Virus record (IMG/VR): IMGVR_UViG_3300043466_003756
Span: 1 to 24,305 of that record
DNA: 24,305 nt
From: a virus
Direction: 5' to 3' (one strand)
Positions 12,865 through 20,698 of this stretch are shown one piece after another (position 1 is the first letter of the stretch; the number at the start of each line of letters is the position of its first letter). The notes under the pieces are model-generated. The model ran no database searches. It saw only the letters and a list, made by a program, of their open reading frames with translations, and was not told the DNA's origin. The translations under genes and the position numbers were made by a program.

Positions 12865-14022
12865 ATGAAACTTTTTAAATTTACCGAATTCATAAATGAG
12901 GGTCAATTCTATCAAGATCAATTGAATCCAATGGTCTGGGATGGAGAAGAAATTAACCCTGAGCTCAGAACCAAGCTTCTGCAAATCGCTCATGACTTCT
13001 ATGAGGACCTAAAAGTTAGTGCTCCAATTGAGGACATTCAACTTACTGGTTCCCTAGCTAACTATAACTGGACAAATTATTCTGACTTTGACGTACACGT
13101 TATCATGGATCTCTCCAAGATAAACGACGATGTTGAACTTGTAAAGATAGCAATGGAAGGTTTAAAAACCGTATGGAATCAACGCCATCCTGTAAATATT
13201 GGAGGATACGATGTTGAACTGTACGCACAGGACATAAATCAACTACACTTAGCATCAGGCCTATATTCTCTGTTAAGGGGAGAATGGATTAGAAAACCAG
13301 AATACAGCCAGCCTAGCGTCGATCCAAAAGACGTTCAGCTAAAATCCGACCATTACATTTATGCAATAAAGAAAATGATGGAAGAGATTAAAGGCGCTGG
13401 ACCTGAAGAGGCTCGTGATATTATGGAAAGAGCTTCTGTCCTAAAGAAAAAGATCTCAAGATCAAGGGACGAACAGCTCGCTCATAAGGGCGGAGAGTTC
13501 TCGGTTGAAAATCTAGTATTCAAGAGATTACGTAATGAAGGTTGGATCGGTAAATTGATTGACCTAAAATCCCAAGCATATTCACACATTTATTCAGAAC
13601 CATCTGATGCAGTAGATTCTAAATTCTCTACTGAAACTGATGTAGTTGACGAATCTGTTTCTTTCGGTAAGGGTAACACCGTCGTTGTAATGGGTCCTGA
13701 TGTAGACGGAGGTCGTAGGCTCTTCGTATTCTATGTTGATTGGGCTAGAGAAGTTGAAAGAGCTGGCCGTTGGGTAAACATGGTTGGACTCTCTTCGCCG
13801 ATGATGATTCGTCAGGAGAATGGAAATCTAGTTGCAAAGCCAGTCGTATTCAATTCTCAAACTCTACAAAAGTACGCAGGTCTTAGCGATTACCAAGTCG
13901 TTCTAAATTCAAAAACCAAAACTCCATTCTGGTTCGAGACTGTTAAGTTTTCAAATCATATTCCAATGCTTAGAGCATTAAGAAACCAGTTAATGGGAAT
14001 TCCCGGAGTTAAGATACCTTAA
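12865..14022 (+). CDS. Capsid-targeted nucleotidyltransferase (pol-beta superfamily)
   Basis: This encodes 385 residues. MKLFKFTEFINE is a QFINE-type targeting peptide ending in I-N-E (cleavage after E12). Residues about 56-82 hold the pol-beta nucleotidyltransferase signature: LTGSLANYNWTNYSDFDVHV with G62, S63, D74 and D76. A third acidic position is likely at D115 in YDVELY. The superfamily transfers NMP to proteins, RNA or small molecules. The C-terminal half is a separate region with KGNTVVVMGPDVDGGRRLFV and may be a second domain. If packaged, it could modify a host molecule on entry, as Alt does; this is inference. The late box fits. Confidence 0.72.
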   Translation: MKLFKFTEFINEGQFYQDQLNPMVWDGEEINPELRTKLLQIAHDFYEDLKVSAPIEDIQLTGSLANYNWTNYSDFDVHVIMDLSKINDDVELVKIAMEGLKTVWNQRHPVNIGGYDVELYAQDINQLHLASGLYSLLRGEWIRKPEYSQPSVDPKDVQLKSDHYIYAIKKMMEEIKGAGPEEARDIMERASVLKKKISRSRDEQLAHKGGEFSVENLVFKRLRNEGWIGKLIDLKSQAYSHIYSEPSDAVDSKFSTETDVVDESVSFGKGNTVVVMGPDVDGGRRLFVFYVDWAREVERAGRWVNMVGLSSPMMIRQENGNLVAKPVVFNSQTLQKYAGLSDYQVVLNSKTKTPFWFETVKFSNHIPMLRALRNQLMGIPGVKIP

Positions 14023-14028
14023 TTTTGG

Positions 14029-14034
14029 TATAAT
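14029..14034 (+). promoter_or_regulatory. TATAAT promoter, leaderless, for the secreted zincin
   Basis: TTTTGGTATAATAGC ends 6 nt before the ATG at 14041. Normal sigma-70 spacing would start transcription at the initiation codon. Confidence 0.7.
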
Positions 14035-14040
14035 AGCATT

Positions 14041-14499
14041 ATGCGAAAACTATTTTTAACGCTAATTTTATTGGCAGTAACCGGTGTATCCCATGCACAG
14101 ATCGTGATTGATCAAGCTGGAGATAATTGGAGAGCCAAAGTTGACTCAGCAATTACACTAATCAGGACAGCCCCTAGTTTTTATTATGGTGGGTTAATCG
14201 CAGTTTGCGATTCGGTCGCATTTTTTAATGCAAGCTTTTCAAGCTGCAAAGGTTCCTTAAATCAAAAGGGAACCATTTTTGTTTCAGCAAACGATGTTAG
14301 ACTAGGCATTCAGAATATTGCAGCGGTTCTTGTTCATGAAAGTCTACACTTAAACATAGTAATGAAAGGCCACTCTCTTCCGCCAAGAAAGGAAGAGCAC
14401 CTAGCCTACCTGTACGAATGGCAATTCCTAAAGAATTTACCCGGAGCAGACCCATCTTTAATTAAATACGCTGAGGCTCGTATGCTACAATTTAGATAA
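14041..14499 (+). CDS. Secreted zincin-type metalloprotease-like protein
   Basis: This encodes 152 residues. A signal peptide is clear: MRKL, a hydrophobic core (FLTLILLAVTGV) and cleavage after SHA (residue 19), leaving an N-terminal Gln. The mature part contains AVLVHESLHLNI, an HExxH zinc motif (H99, E100, H103), with an acidic pair at 118-119 as a possible third ligand. Two cysteines (56 and 69) could form a disulfide, consistent with export. Substrate unknown. A phage-encoded periplasmic protease expressed from an early-type promoter suggests a role in remodelling the host envelope, not in the virion. Confidence 0.68.
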   Translation: MRKLFLTLILLAVTGVSHAQIVIDQAGDNWRAKVDSAITLIRTAPSFYYGGLIAVCDSVAFFNASFSSCKGSLNQKGTIFVSANDVRLGIQNIAAVLVHESLHLNIVMKGHSLPPRKEEHLAYLYEWQFLKNLPGADPSLIKYAEARMLQFR

Positions 14500-14520
14500 A
14501 ACCTTTTATAAAAAATCGAA

Positions 14521-14526
14521 TACAAT
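14521..14526 (+). promoter_or_regulatory. TATAAT-like promoter (TACAAT) for topoisomerase large subunit
   Basis: GAATACAATAG ends 9 nt before the ATG. Upstream AACCTTTT recalls the 7793 and 9590 elements. Confidence 0.5.
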
Positions 14527-14535
14527 AGAAACTAT

Positions 14536-16371
14536 ATGGCATCTACTAAAGAAATAGGAAAGAAATACCAGCTACTCGATGAGATTGAACACGTTCTCAA
14601 AAGACCTGGAATGTACATTGGTTCCACTAAACCTCACACAGCAAATGAATGGATTCTTGGAGACGGCCTCTATTCAAAAGAGGAATTGACATACAATCCA
14701 GGATTCTTAAAGTTGTTTGACGAAATCATTTCAAATTCAGTTGACGAACACAAGAGGTCTGGTAAAATTAATACAATTAAAGTATCGGTTAGCGCGGACA
14801 CCATCACCGTGTGGGATAACGGAGGAATTCCAGTTGTTCAGCATCCTGAACACAAAGTTTGGATTCCTGAATTAATCTTCTCTAACTTGAGAGCTGGATC
14901 AAACTTCAATGATGATGAGGGTAGAACCGTTGCCGGAACGAATGGAGTGGGAGCTTCATTAGTTAATATTTTCTCAAAGCGATTCGTGATTGACACAGCA
15001 GACGGAAAGAATCGATTCTTACAGACATTCACAGATAACATGTCAAAGAGAACAACTCCAAAGACAAGTAGAACATCTCAAGGCTTTACTGAAATAACCT
15101 ATGTTCCAGATCTTTCAAGATTTGAAATGAAGAAGATCGATGATGCTCATTGTAAGATGATGCGCAAAAGAGTAATCGATATTGCAGCCGCAAATCCAGG
15201 CCTTAAGCTTGAATTTAACGGTGAGAAATATAAGTTCAAGACATTTAAGGAATACGTTGATCTTTACGTGAATGATTCAATTTGGGAAAGATCAAAGGAC
15301 TGGGAAATTTCTTTTGGAGTTTCAAAGGATGGTTTCCAATCAGTGTCATTCGTTAATTCAATCCATACAAAGGACGGAGGAACTCATGAGAGTTATATCT
15401 TAAATCAGGTAATTGAGTATCTCAGGGCCATGATTAAGAAAAAGCACAAGGTCGAGGTTAAACCATCTGAAATAAAGAACCATGTATTTCTCTTCATAAA
15501 CTGTACAGTAATCAATCCAGCATTCTCATCTCAAACAAAAGAAAAGTTAATCACTGAGGCCAAGGATTTCGGTACAAAACATGATGTGACTGAGAAATTT
15601 GCAAAGGCTGTATTTGGATCAGAGGTAATCCAATCTTTACTGGATTGGATTGAACAAAAGAAGAATGCCGAAGAGCGTGCTGAACTACGTAAGCTTAATA
15701 AATCGCTAGCTAGCACTAAAGTACTTAAGTTAATTGATGCAAAGGGCAAGGACCGAAATAAATGCGTGCTTGGAATATTTGAAGGAATGTCAGCTCTTTC
15801 TGCTGTACGTAAGTTCAGAGATCCTCAAACGTTTGGAGCCTTTCCGCTAAAGGGTAAGTTCCTAAACGTTAGTGAGATGACAAACTCTGGGGTCATTCAG
15901 AATGATGAGGTTGTTCAGCTAATGGCTTCATTAGGAATCAAATTAGGAGAGGAACCGGGTGATCTGAGATATGGCAAGGTGTACATATATACTGACGCAG
16001 ATCCGGACGGAGACTCAATTGCCGGTCTGTTAATTAACTTCTTTAATAAGTATTGGCCGGAACTCTTCGAACAGAACCGAATCTTTAAGGTAATGACTCC
16101 ATTGGTCGTTGCTAAAAAGGGCAAGGAGGTAAAACCTTTCTATTCAAACGAAGAATACTCTGACTGGGAAAAGAAAACTGGAGCAAAGGGTTGGGAAGTC
16201 GAATACAAAAAAGGTCTTGCGGCATTGGAAGATGTTGAGTACAGAGACATTATTCATAATCCAGTCTTGGTTAAATTACAGAACGATAAACAATATAAAG
16301 ATAGTCTAAGCGACTGGTTCGGCTCAGATTCTGAACCTCGTAAGGAGAAACTACTTAAACTTTCAATATAA
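14536..16371 (+). CDS. DNA topoisomerase II large subunit (T4 gp39/gp60-like)
   Basis: This encodes 611 residues. The N-terminal GHKL ATPase shows FDEIISNSVDE (61-71, catalytic Glu and Mg-binding Asn), WDNGG (93-97) and GTNGVGASL (134-142). The TOPRIM domain shows CVLGIFEGMSALSAV (E416) and YTDADPDGDSIAG (D487, D489, D491). With the gp52-like subunit it forms the ATP-dependent enzyme that relaxes or decatenates phage DNA. In T4 the large subunit is split into genes 39 and 60; here it is one continuous ORF. A 27-aa ORF overlaps its stop as TAATG. Confidence 0.93.
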   Translation: MASTKEIGKKYQLLDEIEHVLKRPGMYIGSTKPHTANEWILGDGLYSKEELTYNPGFLKLFDEIISNSVDEHKRSGKINTIKVSVSADTITVWDNGGIPVVQHPEHKVWIPELIFSNLRAGSNFNDDEGRTVAGTNGVGASLVNIFSKRFVIDTADGKNRFLQTFTDNMSKRTTPKTSRTSQGFTEITYVPDLSRFEMKKIDDAHCKMMRKRVIDIAAANPGLKLEFNGEKYKFKTFKEYVDLYVNDSIWERSKDWEISFGVSKDGFQSVSFVNSIHTKDGGTHESYILNQVIEYLRAMIKKKHKVEVKPSEIKNHVFLFINCTVINPAFSSQTKEKLITEAKDFGTKHDVTEKFAKAVFGSEVIQSLLDWIEQKKNAEERAELRKLNKSLASTKVLKLIDAKGKDRNKCVLGIFEGMSALSAVRKFRDPQTFGAFPLKGKFLNVSEMTNSGVIQNDEVVQLMASLGIKLGEEPGDLRYGKVYIYTDADPDGDSIAGLLINFFNKYWPELFEQNRIFKVMTPLVVAKKGKEVKPFYSNEEYSDWEKKTGAKGWEVEYKKGLAALEDVEYRDIIHNPVLVKLQNDKQYKDSLSDWFGSDSEPRKEKLLKLSI

Positions 16372-16454
16372 TGAAACGCTTTATACAGTTCATAGCAAAA
16401 ATACAGAGGTCAATTGATTGGACTCGCGAACGCTCAACATTTCAAAAATTCTAA
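16371..16454 (+). CDS. Tiny basic peptide ORF (27 aa)
   Basis: ATG overlaps the topoisomerase stop (TAATG), and the ORF ends directly against the ATG of the next gene, with no spare base on either side. The peptide MKRFIQFIAKIQRSIDWTRE is basic and amphipathic, and its start resembles the targeting peptides here but without the [L/I]-x-E end. Perfect packing suggests translational coupling. It may be a real small protein or only a translated spacer. Confidence 0.45.
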   Translation: MKRFIQFIAKIQRSIDWTRERSTFQKF

Positions 16455-16835
16455 ATGACAGACAATAAAACCCTAATCCTTGCAGAGTTTGAGAAACTCA
16501 AAGGCCAGTTCGTAATCAATGCTTGCTGGGATATCGAAAGACTTATTGCGGTCGGCGAAGATGCGATGGATTACTATTGGATAACTTATGACGGCCGTAA
16601 GCTTAAGTGGAATACTTGCGTCGGTGGACTCATGCCGCTCAAGGGCCATTTAAGAGATACGGATTATGCTGAACTGATTAGACTGGCCAAGCTAAATCAT
16701 TACGATCAGGTAACTCTTTGGAGTAACAGCGAGCCTGAGAAATTTCAAGCGGCTCGTGAAGACCATATCAGAGAGCTTTTGACTCTACCTGAAGACCATC
16801 GATTTTTAACAACGGTCTGTTTAGACCTAAATTAG
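16455..16835 (+). CDS. Unknown protein between the topoisomerase genes
   Basis: This encodes 126 residues. It appears as an alpha/beta fold with WDIERLIAVGED, YYWITYDGRKLKWNTCVGGLMPL, a helical middle and VTLWSNSEPEKF. No known motif is recognised. It lies 0 nt after the 27-aa ORF and 14 nt before the medium-subunit gene, with a promoter-like box in that gap. Position between two topoisomerase subunits hints at early or middle expression with replication genes. Confidence 0.65.
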   Translation: MTDNKTLILAEFEKLKGQFVINACWDIERLIAVGEDAMDYYWITYDGRKLKWNTCVGGLMPLKGHLRDTDYAELIRLAKLNHYDQVTLWSNSEPEKFQAAREDHIRELLTLPEDHRFLTTVCLDLN

Positions 16836-16841
16836 TATATT
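16836..16841 (+). promoter_or_regulatory. TATAAT-like promoter (TATATT) for topoisomerase medium subunit
   Basis: TTAGTATATTAAT ends 8 nt before the ATG and overlaps the end of the upstream gene. It fits the TTTAGTATAATA pattern with one change. Confidence 0.58.
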
Positions 16842-16849
16842 AATAACAC

Positions 16850-18211
16850 ATGATTCAATTAAAGAATAAAACTGTAACTGAATATCTCGATCAAGATTAT
16901 GCGATGTACGGTATGTACACATTAGAAAATCGAGCGATCCCCTCGGTGATTGATGGATTTAAACCTACTGCTCGTAAGATCATCTTTATTGCTGATAAAG
17001 TTTGGAGATCAGGTAATGAGAAGCCCCTAAAGATATTTCAATTAGGTGGTAAGATTGCAGCTGATGCTCATTATCATCACGGTGACGGCTCATTAAATGG
17101 TGCAATCATTGGTATGGCTCAGTCATTCAAGAATTCCCTACCTTTACTTGATGAGATCGGTCAGTTCGGATCCCTAAGATCGCCTGAAGCTGGTGCAGCT
17201 CGTTACATCTCTACCAAGCTTACTGGTAATTTCAGACTCTTGTACAAAGACTTTGAACTATTGGAGAATCAAGTAGAAGAGGGTAATGTGATTGAGCCTA
17301 AATTCTTTTTACCAATCATTCCGACTGTTTTACTAAACGGTAGTTCGGGAATTGCAGTAGGATTCGCCACGAATATTTTAAACCGAAACCCTCTGGATCT
17401 TGTTGATTCTTGCCTAAAGGTTCTTGATGGAAAGAAAGTCGGTAAGCTTTTACCTTGGTGGAAGGAATATTCTGGCCCGGTTGAGAACGTTACTGGAACC
17501 AATCAGTACATAATGCGTGGAGTCTATGAAATCCAGAATACGACAACTGTCAACATCACAGAGCTTCCGCCATCAATGACCTTTCAGAAATACGAGACTC
17601 ATCTTAACTCATTACAAGATAGGGGTATCATTTACTCGTATGAAGATAACTCAACGGATGGAATCAATTACACCATTAAATTCGCAAGAGCAACTCTCTC
17701 TGACTTAATCGCAAAGGGTAAATTGGATCAGACTCTAAAGATGATTGAGACTGAAACTGAGAACTTGACTTGTTTGAATGAAAAGGGCAAGCTAATCATA
17801 TTCGAAGAAGTTTCACAAGTGGTGGAATACTTCGTTAATTTCAGATTAGGCTTCTATTCAAAACGTAAGGCATTCCTAATAAAGAAGTACGGCGAAGAAT
17901 TGGTTTACTTATCAAACAGAGCGAAGTTCGTAAAGTTAATCATTGATGGTAAACTAAAGATCAATAACGTTCCACGTAAAGAAATCGTTAGTTACTTACA
18001 GACCGCAGGTTTTGATGAGGTTAATGGATCGTATAATTACCTACTGAACATGCCGATTCATTCATTAACTAAAGAGACTTACGAACAGCTTTTAAAAGAG
18101 GTTGCTGAAAAGAAAGCTGAATTGGCTGAGATTAAAAAGAAGGAGCCAATTGATATGTACAGAGAAGATTTAGTTGAACTAAAGAAAAACCTTAAAACCA
18201 CATTGAAGTAA
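16850..18211 (+). CDS. DNA topoisomerase II medium subunit (T4 gp52-like)
   Basis: This encodes 453 residues. Motifs of the GyrA/ParC breakage-rejoining core are present in order: IPSVIDGFKPTARKIIF (about 30-46), HYHHGDGSLNGAIIGMAQ (about 74-91), and AGAARYISTKL with R118 and catalytic Y119, which forms the covalent link to DNA. The coiled-coil arm follows near 320-440. Length agrees with T4 gp52 (about 440), lacking the GyrA C-terminal domain. It forms the topoisomerase with the 14536 product and probably supports phage replication. Confidence 0.93.
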   Translation: MIQLKNKTVTEYLDQDYAMYGMYTLENRAIPSVIDGFKPTARKIIFIADKVWRSGNEKPLKIFQLGGKIAADAHYHHGDGSLNGAIIGMAQSFKNSLPLLDEIGQFGSLRSPEAGAARYISTKLTGNFRLLYKDFELLENQVEEGNVIEPKFFLPIIPTVLLNGSSGIAVGFATNILNRNPLDLVDSCLKVLDGKKVGKLLPWWKEYSGPVENVTGTNQYIMRGVYEIQNTTTVNITELPPSMTFQKYETHLNSLQDRGIIYSYEDNSTDGINYTIKFARATLSDLIAKGKLDQTLKMIETETENLTCLNEKGKLIIFEEVSQVVEYFVNFRLGFYSKRKAFLIKKYGEELVYLSNRAKFVKLIIDGKLKINNVPRKEIVSYLQTAGFDEVNGSYNYLLNMPIHSLTKETYEQLLKEVAEKKAELAEIKKKEPIDMYREDLVELKKNLKTTLK

Positions 18212-18220
18212 AATAGGCTT

Positions 18221-18370
18221 ATGAATATTGAAAGTGCAAAAGATCAATTGATCGAATTATACGAATCTCAAATAGCTGATTTGACTATGATGTCAAAGAT
18301 TGAGTTAGGAGACGATGTTATTGAAGAAATTAAAAGACTAAAAGAAATAATTACAAATGACAATATTTAA
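18221..18370 (+). CDS. Small helical protein (49 aa)
   Basis: This short ORF encodes MNIESAKDQLIELYESQIAD and continues as an acidic amphipathic helix ending KEIITNDNI. It starts 9 nt after the medium-subunit stop, just behind a weak TAAAAT box (18209-18214), and overlaps the next gene by 14 nt. The position and coding character support it. The all-helical form suggests a small coiled coil or partner-binding protein. Function unknown. Confidence 0.58.
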   Translation: MNIESAKDQLIELYESQIADLTMMSKIELGDDVIEEIKRLKEIITNDNI

Positions 18371-18734
18371 AGAAACAGCCAGTAAAATACTAGGCATGAA
18401 CGGCCGAATGATCTCTGGCTCAAAGAGCGGATATTGCAATAGGTATCCAAAAAACATTGCAGTATTTAATGCAAACGTGTGTACCAAAAACGAAGGAAAG
18501 ATCTGGTTCGGTGACATTGACTTGACATTAAGTCACGAAGAACTATCTGAACTAGCAAGATCATTGGAGACTGACGTTTATGTTCTTTATGAAATGGATG
18601 CTAGATTCGAGAACGAAGCCTCTCCTAAATTAGAAAATGCACTAGTCGTATTTAGACAAGACGGCTCTTATAAAGTAGGCAAACGCTACGAAGATTACTT
18701 AGACTCAGAAAGTTTAACCCATAAAAATCGTTAA
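18357..18734 (+). CDS. Unknown protein
   Basis: This encodes 125 residues. The centre reads as a small alpha/beta domain (KIWFGDIDLTLSHEELSELA, then VYVLYEMDARFENE and NALVVFRQDGSYKVG). No catalytic motif or signal is recognised. It overlaps the 49-aa ORF by 14 nt and lies 3 nt before the 2H phosphoesterase gene, so it is part of a compact early-type unit running to the Prs gene. Confidence 0.68.
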   Translation: MTIFKETASKILGMNGRMISGSKSGYCNRYPKNIAVFNANVCTKNEGKIWFGDIDLTLSHEELSELARSLETDVYVLYEMDARFENEASPKLENALVVFRQDGSYKVGKRYEDYLDSESLTHKNR

Positions 18735-18737
18735 TCC

Positions 18738-19289
18738 ATGATTAAATCATTCACACAATTCATCGCAGGTCTTTTTGAAAAGAAGGGCGATTCTCATTCC
18801 TATGGCTGTGCCATGGTGTATTTCGATTTTCCACAGATGCAGGAATTTCATGCTGAAATAGATTCAGACGACGTTTATACTGAAGAAGGCGATCGATCTT
18901 TTGGATTAGAGGATGAACCTCACACCACTCTACTCTACGGCCTTCACTCAAACGAGATCAATGACGATACTGTAATGGACATTTGTAAGTCTAGACCAAT
19001 AGGTCCGTTGATGTTAGTCAATGCTTCTCTATTTGAAAATGAGAAATACGATGTACTGAAGTTCGATGTTCAGAACTCAGCTCTATACGAAATTAATGCC
19101 AAGCTTAGCGAACTACCTCACACCACCAATTTTCCGGACTATCATCCACATGCGACGATCGGTTACTTAAAACCTGGAATGGGCAAGAAATACGTTGAGA
19201 AATTCAAGAACAAAGCGTATGAGGTAAATCCAAACAAGATAGTTTACTCAAAACCGGATGGCGATCGTATAGAAGAATCATGGAATTAA
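18738..19289 (+). CDS. 2H phosphoesterase, Acb1 (anti-CBASS)-like candidate
   Basis: This encodes 183 residues. Two H-x-T motifs define a 2H phosphoesterase: EPHTTLLYGL (H62, T64) and YHPHATIGYLKPG (H138, T140). The YFDFPQMQEFHAEID and GLEDEPHTTLLYG stretches are of the phage type that includes Acb1 (T4 57B), which cleaves cyclic oligonucleotide signals of CBASS. Function here is inferred. The N-terminus MIKSFTQFIAGLFEKK resembles the window's targeting peptides and has L-F-E at 12-14, but no late box precedes it, so packaging is doubtful. It overlaps the thioesterase gene by 10 nt. Confidence 0.75.
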   Translation: MIKSFTQFIAGLFEKKGDSHSYGCAMVYFDFPQMQEFHAEIDSDDVYTEEGDRSFGLEDEPHTTLLYGLHSNEINDDTVMDICKSRPIGPLMLVNASLFENEKYDVLKFDVQNSALYEINAKLSELPHTTNFPDYHPHATIGYLKPGMGKKYVEKFKNKAYEVNPNKIVYSKPDGDRIEESWN

Positions 19290-19741
19290 TTAGCACATAC
19301 ATCTGTAAGAAAGGAGATATCGGAATTCACGATAACATGTTCGGCGGAACAATCCTTTCAATAATAGACGATGCCTCCGCAAGTTATGCATCTCAGACCT
19401 GCGATACTCAGAGAGTCGTGACCTTAAAAATAGATGAGCTTATCTTTGCAAAGCCAGTAAAGGTAGGTAATATTCTAAAAGTTTACGGTGAGGTCAAGGA
19501 ATTTGGAACAACATCAATTACTCTCTACATTGAGGTTCGTAAGCACAACGTCTTCACCGGCCTTCAGACAGTAGTAACACATACGAATATCAAGTTCGTA
19601 AGAATTGACGATGAGGGTACTCCGCTTGCAATTAGCGAAAGAGTCAAGGAGAGATACGCTGAGCGTATGAAGGAATACGGCAGAGCACTGCTTACGCCAG
19701 AGGAAATGATTAAAAAGAAAACAAATTCCAAAAAGCAATAA
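19280..19741 (+). CDS. Hotdog-fold acyl-CoA thioesterase-like protein
   Basis: This encodes 153 residues. The hotdog core is readable: HDNMFGGTILSIIDDASASY (about 17-36, with D26-like helix), VVTLKIDELIFAKPVKVGNIL, then strands VYGEVKEFGTTSITLYIEV. This pattern fits YciA-type acyl-CoA thioesterases. The Lys-rich C-terminal tail is an extension. The expected reaction is hydrolysis of acyl-CoA, possibly affecting host lipid metabolism during infection. It overlaps both neighbours (10 nt before, 1 nt with Prs as TAATG), so translation is coupled. Confidence 0.78.
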   Translation: MELISTYICKKGDIGIHDNMFGGTILSIIDDASASYASQTCDTQRVVTLKIDELIFAKPVKVGNILKVYGEVKEFGTTSITLYIEVRKHNVFTGLQTVVTHTNIKFVRIDDEGTPLAISERVKERYAERMKEYGRALLTPEEMIKKKTNSKKQ

Positions 19742-20694
19742 TGAACTACAAAATTTTCTCAATCGACGGCTCAAAGCTAGCCAAAGACATCGCGATCCAA
19801 TTGGACTCTGACGACTACGACCAAATTCTAGGCAAATTTAAGGTGGACACCTTTTCTGACGGCGAGATTAGCCCGCAGTTCATGGAATCGGTTAGGGACA
19901 AGAAAGTTTTCTTGGTCTCAAGCACAACCTCTCCTGAGAAAATGTTGACACTATTACTCTCAATAGATGCCGCAAAACGTGCATCTGCGTCTGAAGTAAT
20001 TGTAGTATTGCCGTACTTTGGCTATTCAAGACAGGATCGAAAGGAAGGCATGCGCGGAGCAATCGGTGCAAAATTAATGGCCGATCTTTTACAAACGGCA
20101 GGTGCCAACCGAATCATTTCAATCGATCTACATGCAGAACAGATTCAAGGATTCTTTGACATTCCAGTCAACATGATTCCTGGTCATGTAGCATTCGCTC
20201 CATTCATTAGGACTCTAACCTCTGACGAGTACTGTATCTGTTCCCCAGATGCAGGTGGCGTAAAAAGAGCGAGCCGTTTCTATCAGAAGTTTCTGTATAA
20301 ATTTCCGGACACTCACTTTGCGATGCTATCAAAACTAAGAGACAAGCCAAATTCAATTGAGAGAATGGATTTGATTGGAGACGTCAAGGATCGTCACGTG
20401 ATACTAGTGGACGATATGATAGACACCGGCGGAACCTTAGTCAATGCAGCTCGACTCTTAAAAGAAGGCGGTGCAAAGAAGGTAACTGCGGTGATCTCAC
20501 ATGGAGTACTGTCAGGCCTAGGTCATGAAAGAATTGCAGGCTCAACTGATCTTGATAAGCTAATCATTACTGATTCTATTGAGCAAATCAATAACCCCAA
20601 GATCCAGGTGGTAAGCTGTGCTCCATCAATTGCAGCTGCAATCGAAGCAATAGTTAATTCAATCTCAATGGACAAACACTTAGAAAAAATATAA
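19741..20694 (+). CDS. prs: Ribose-phosphate pyrophosphokinase
   Basis: This encodes 317 residues, close to bacterial Prs (about 315). Signatures are complete: SDGEISPQF early, SRQDRKEGMRGAIGAKLMAD, the DLHAEQIQGFFDIPV signature, CSPDAGGVKRA and the PRPP loop VILVDDMIDTGGTLVNAA. It makes PRPP from ribose-5-phosphate and ATP, feeding nucleotide and NAD synthesis. Phages often carry it with NAD salvage genes, but no NAMPT or NadR-like gene is in this window. Translation is coupled to the thioesterase gene. No terminator is seen directly after it. Confidence 0.95.
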   Translation: MNYKIFSIDGSKLAKDIAIQLDSDDYDQILGKFKVDTFSDGEISPQFMESVRDKKVFLVSSTTSPEKMLTLLLSIDAAKRASASEVIVVLPYFGYSRQDRKEGMRGAIGAKLMADLLQTAGANRIISIDLHAEQIQGFFDIPVNMIPGHVAFAPFIRTLTSDEYCICSPDAGGVKRASRFYQKFLYKFPDTHFAMLSKLRDKPNSIERMDLIGDVKDRHVILVDDMIDTGGTLVNAARLLKEGGAKKVTAVISHGVLSGLGHERIAGSTDLDKLIITDSIEQINNPKIQVVSCAPSIAAAIEAIVNSISMDKHLEKI

Positions 20695-20698
20695 TCAC

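Noticed and set aside
20690-20695. TATAAT in front of the 58-aa gene
   Set aside because: It lies in the Prs stop region and only 3 nt before the ATG, so a normal start would fall inside the coding region; read-through from Prs is simpler.
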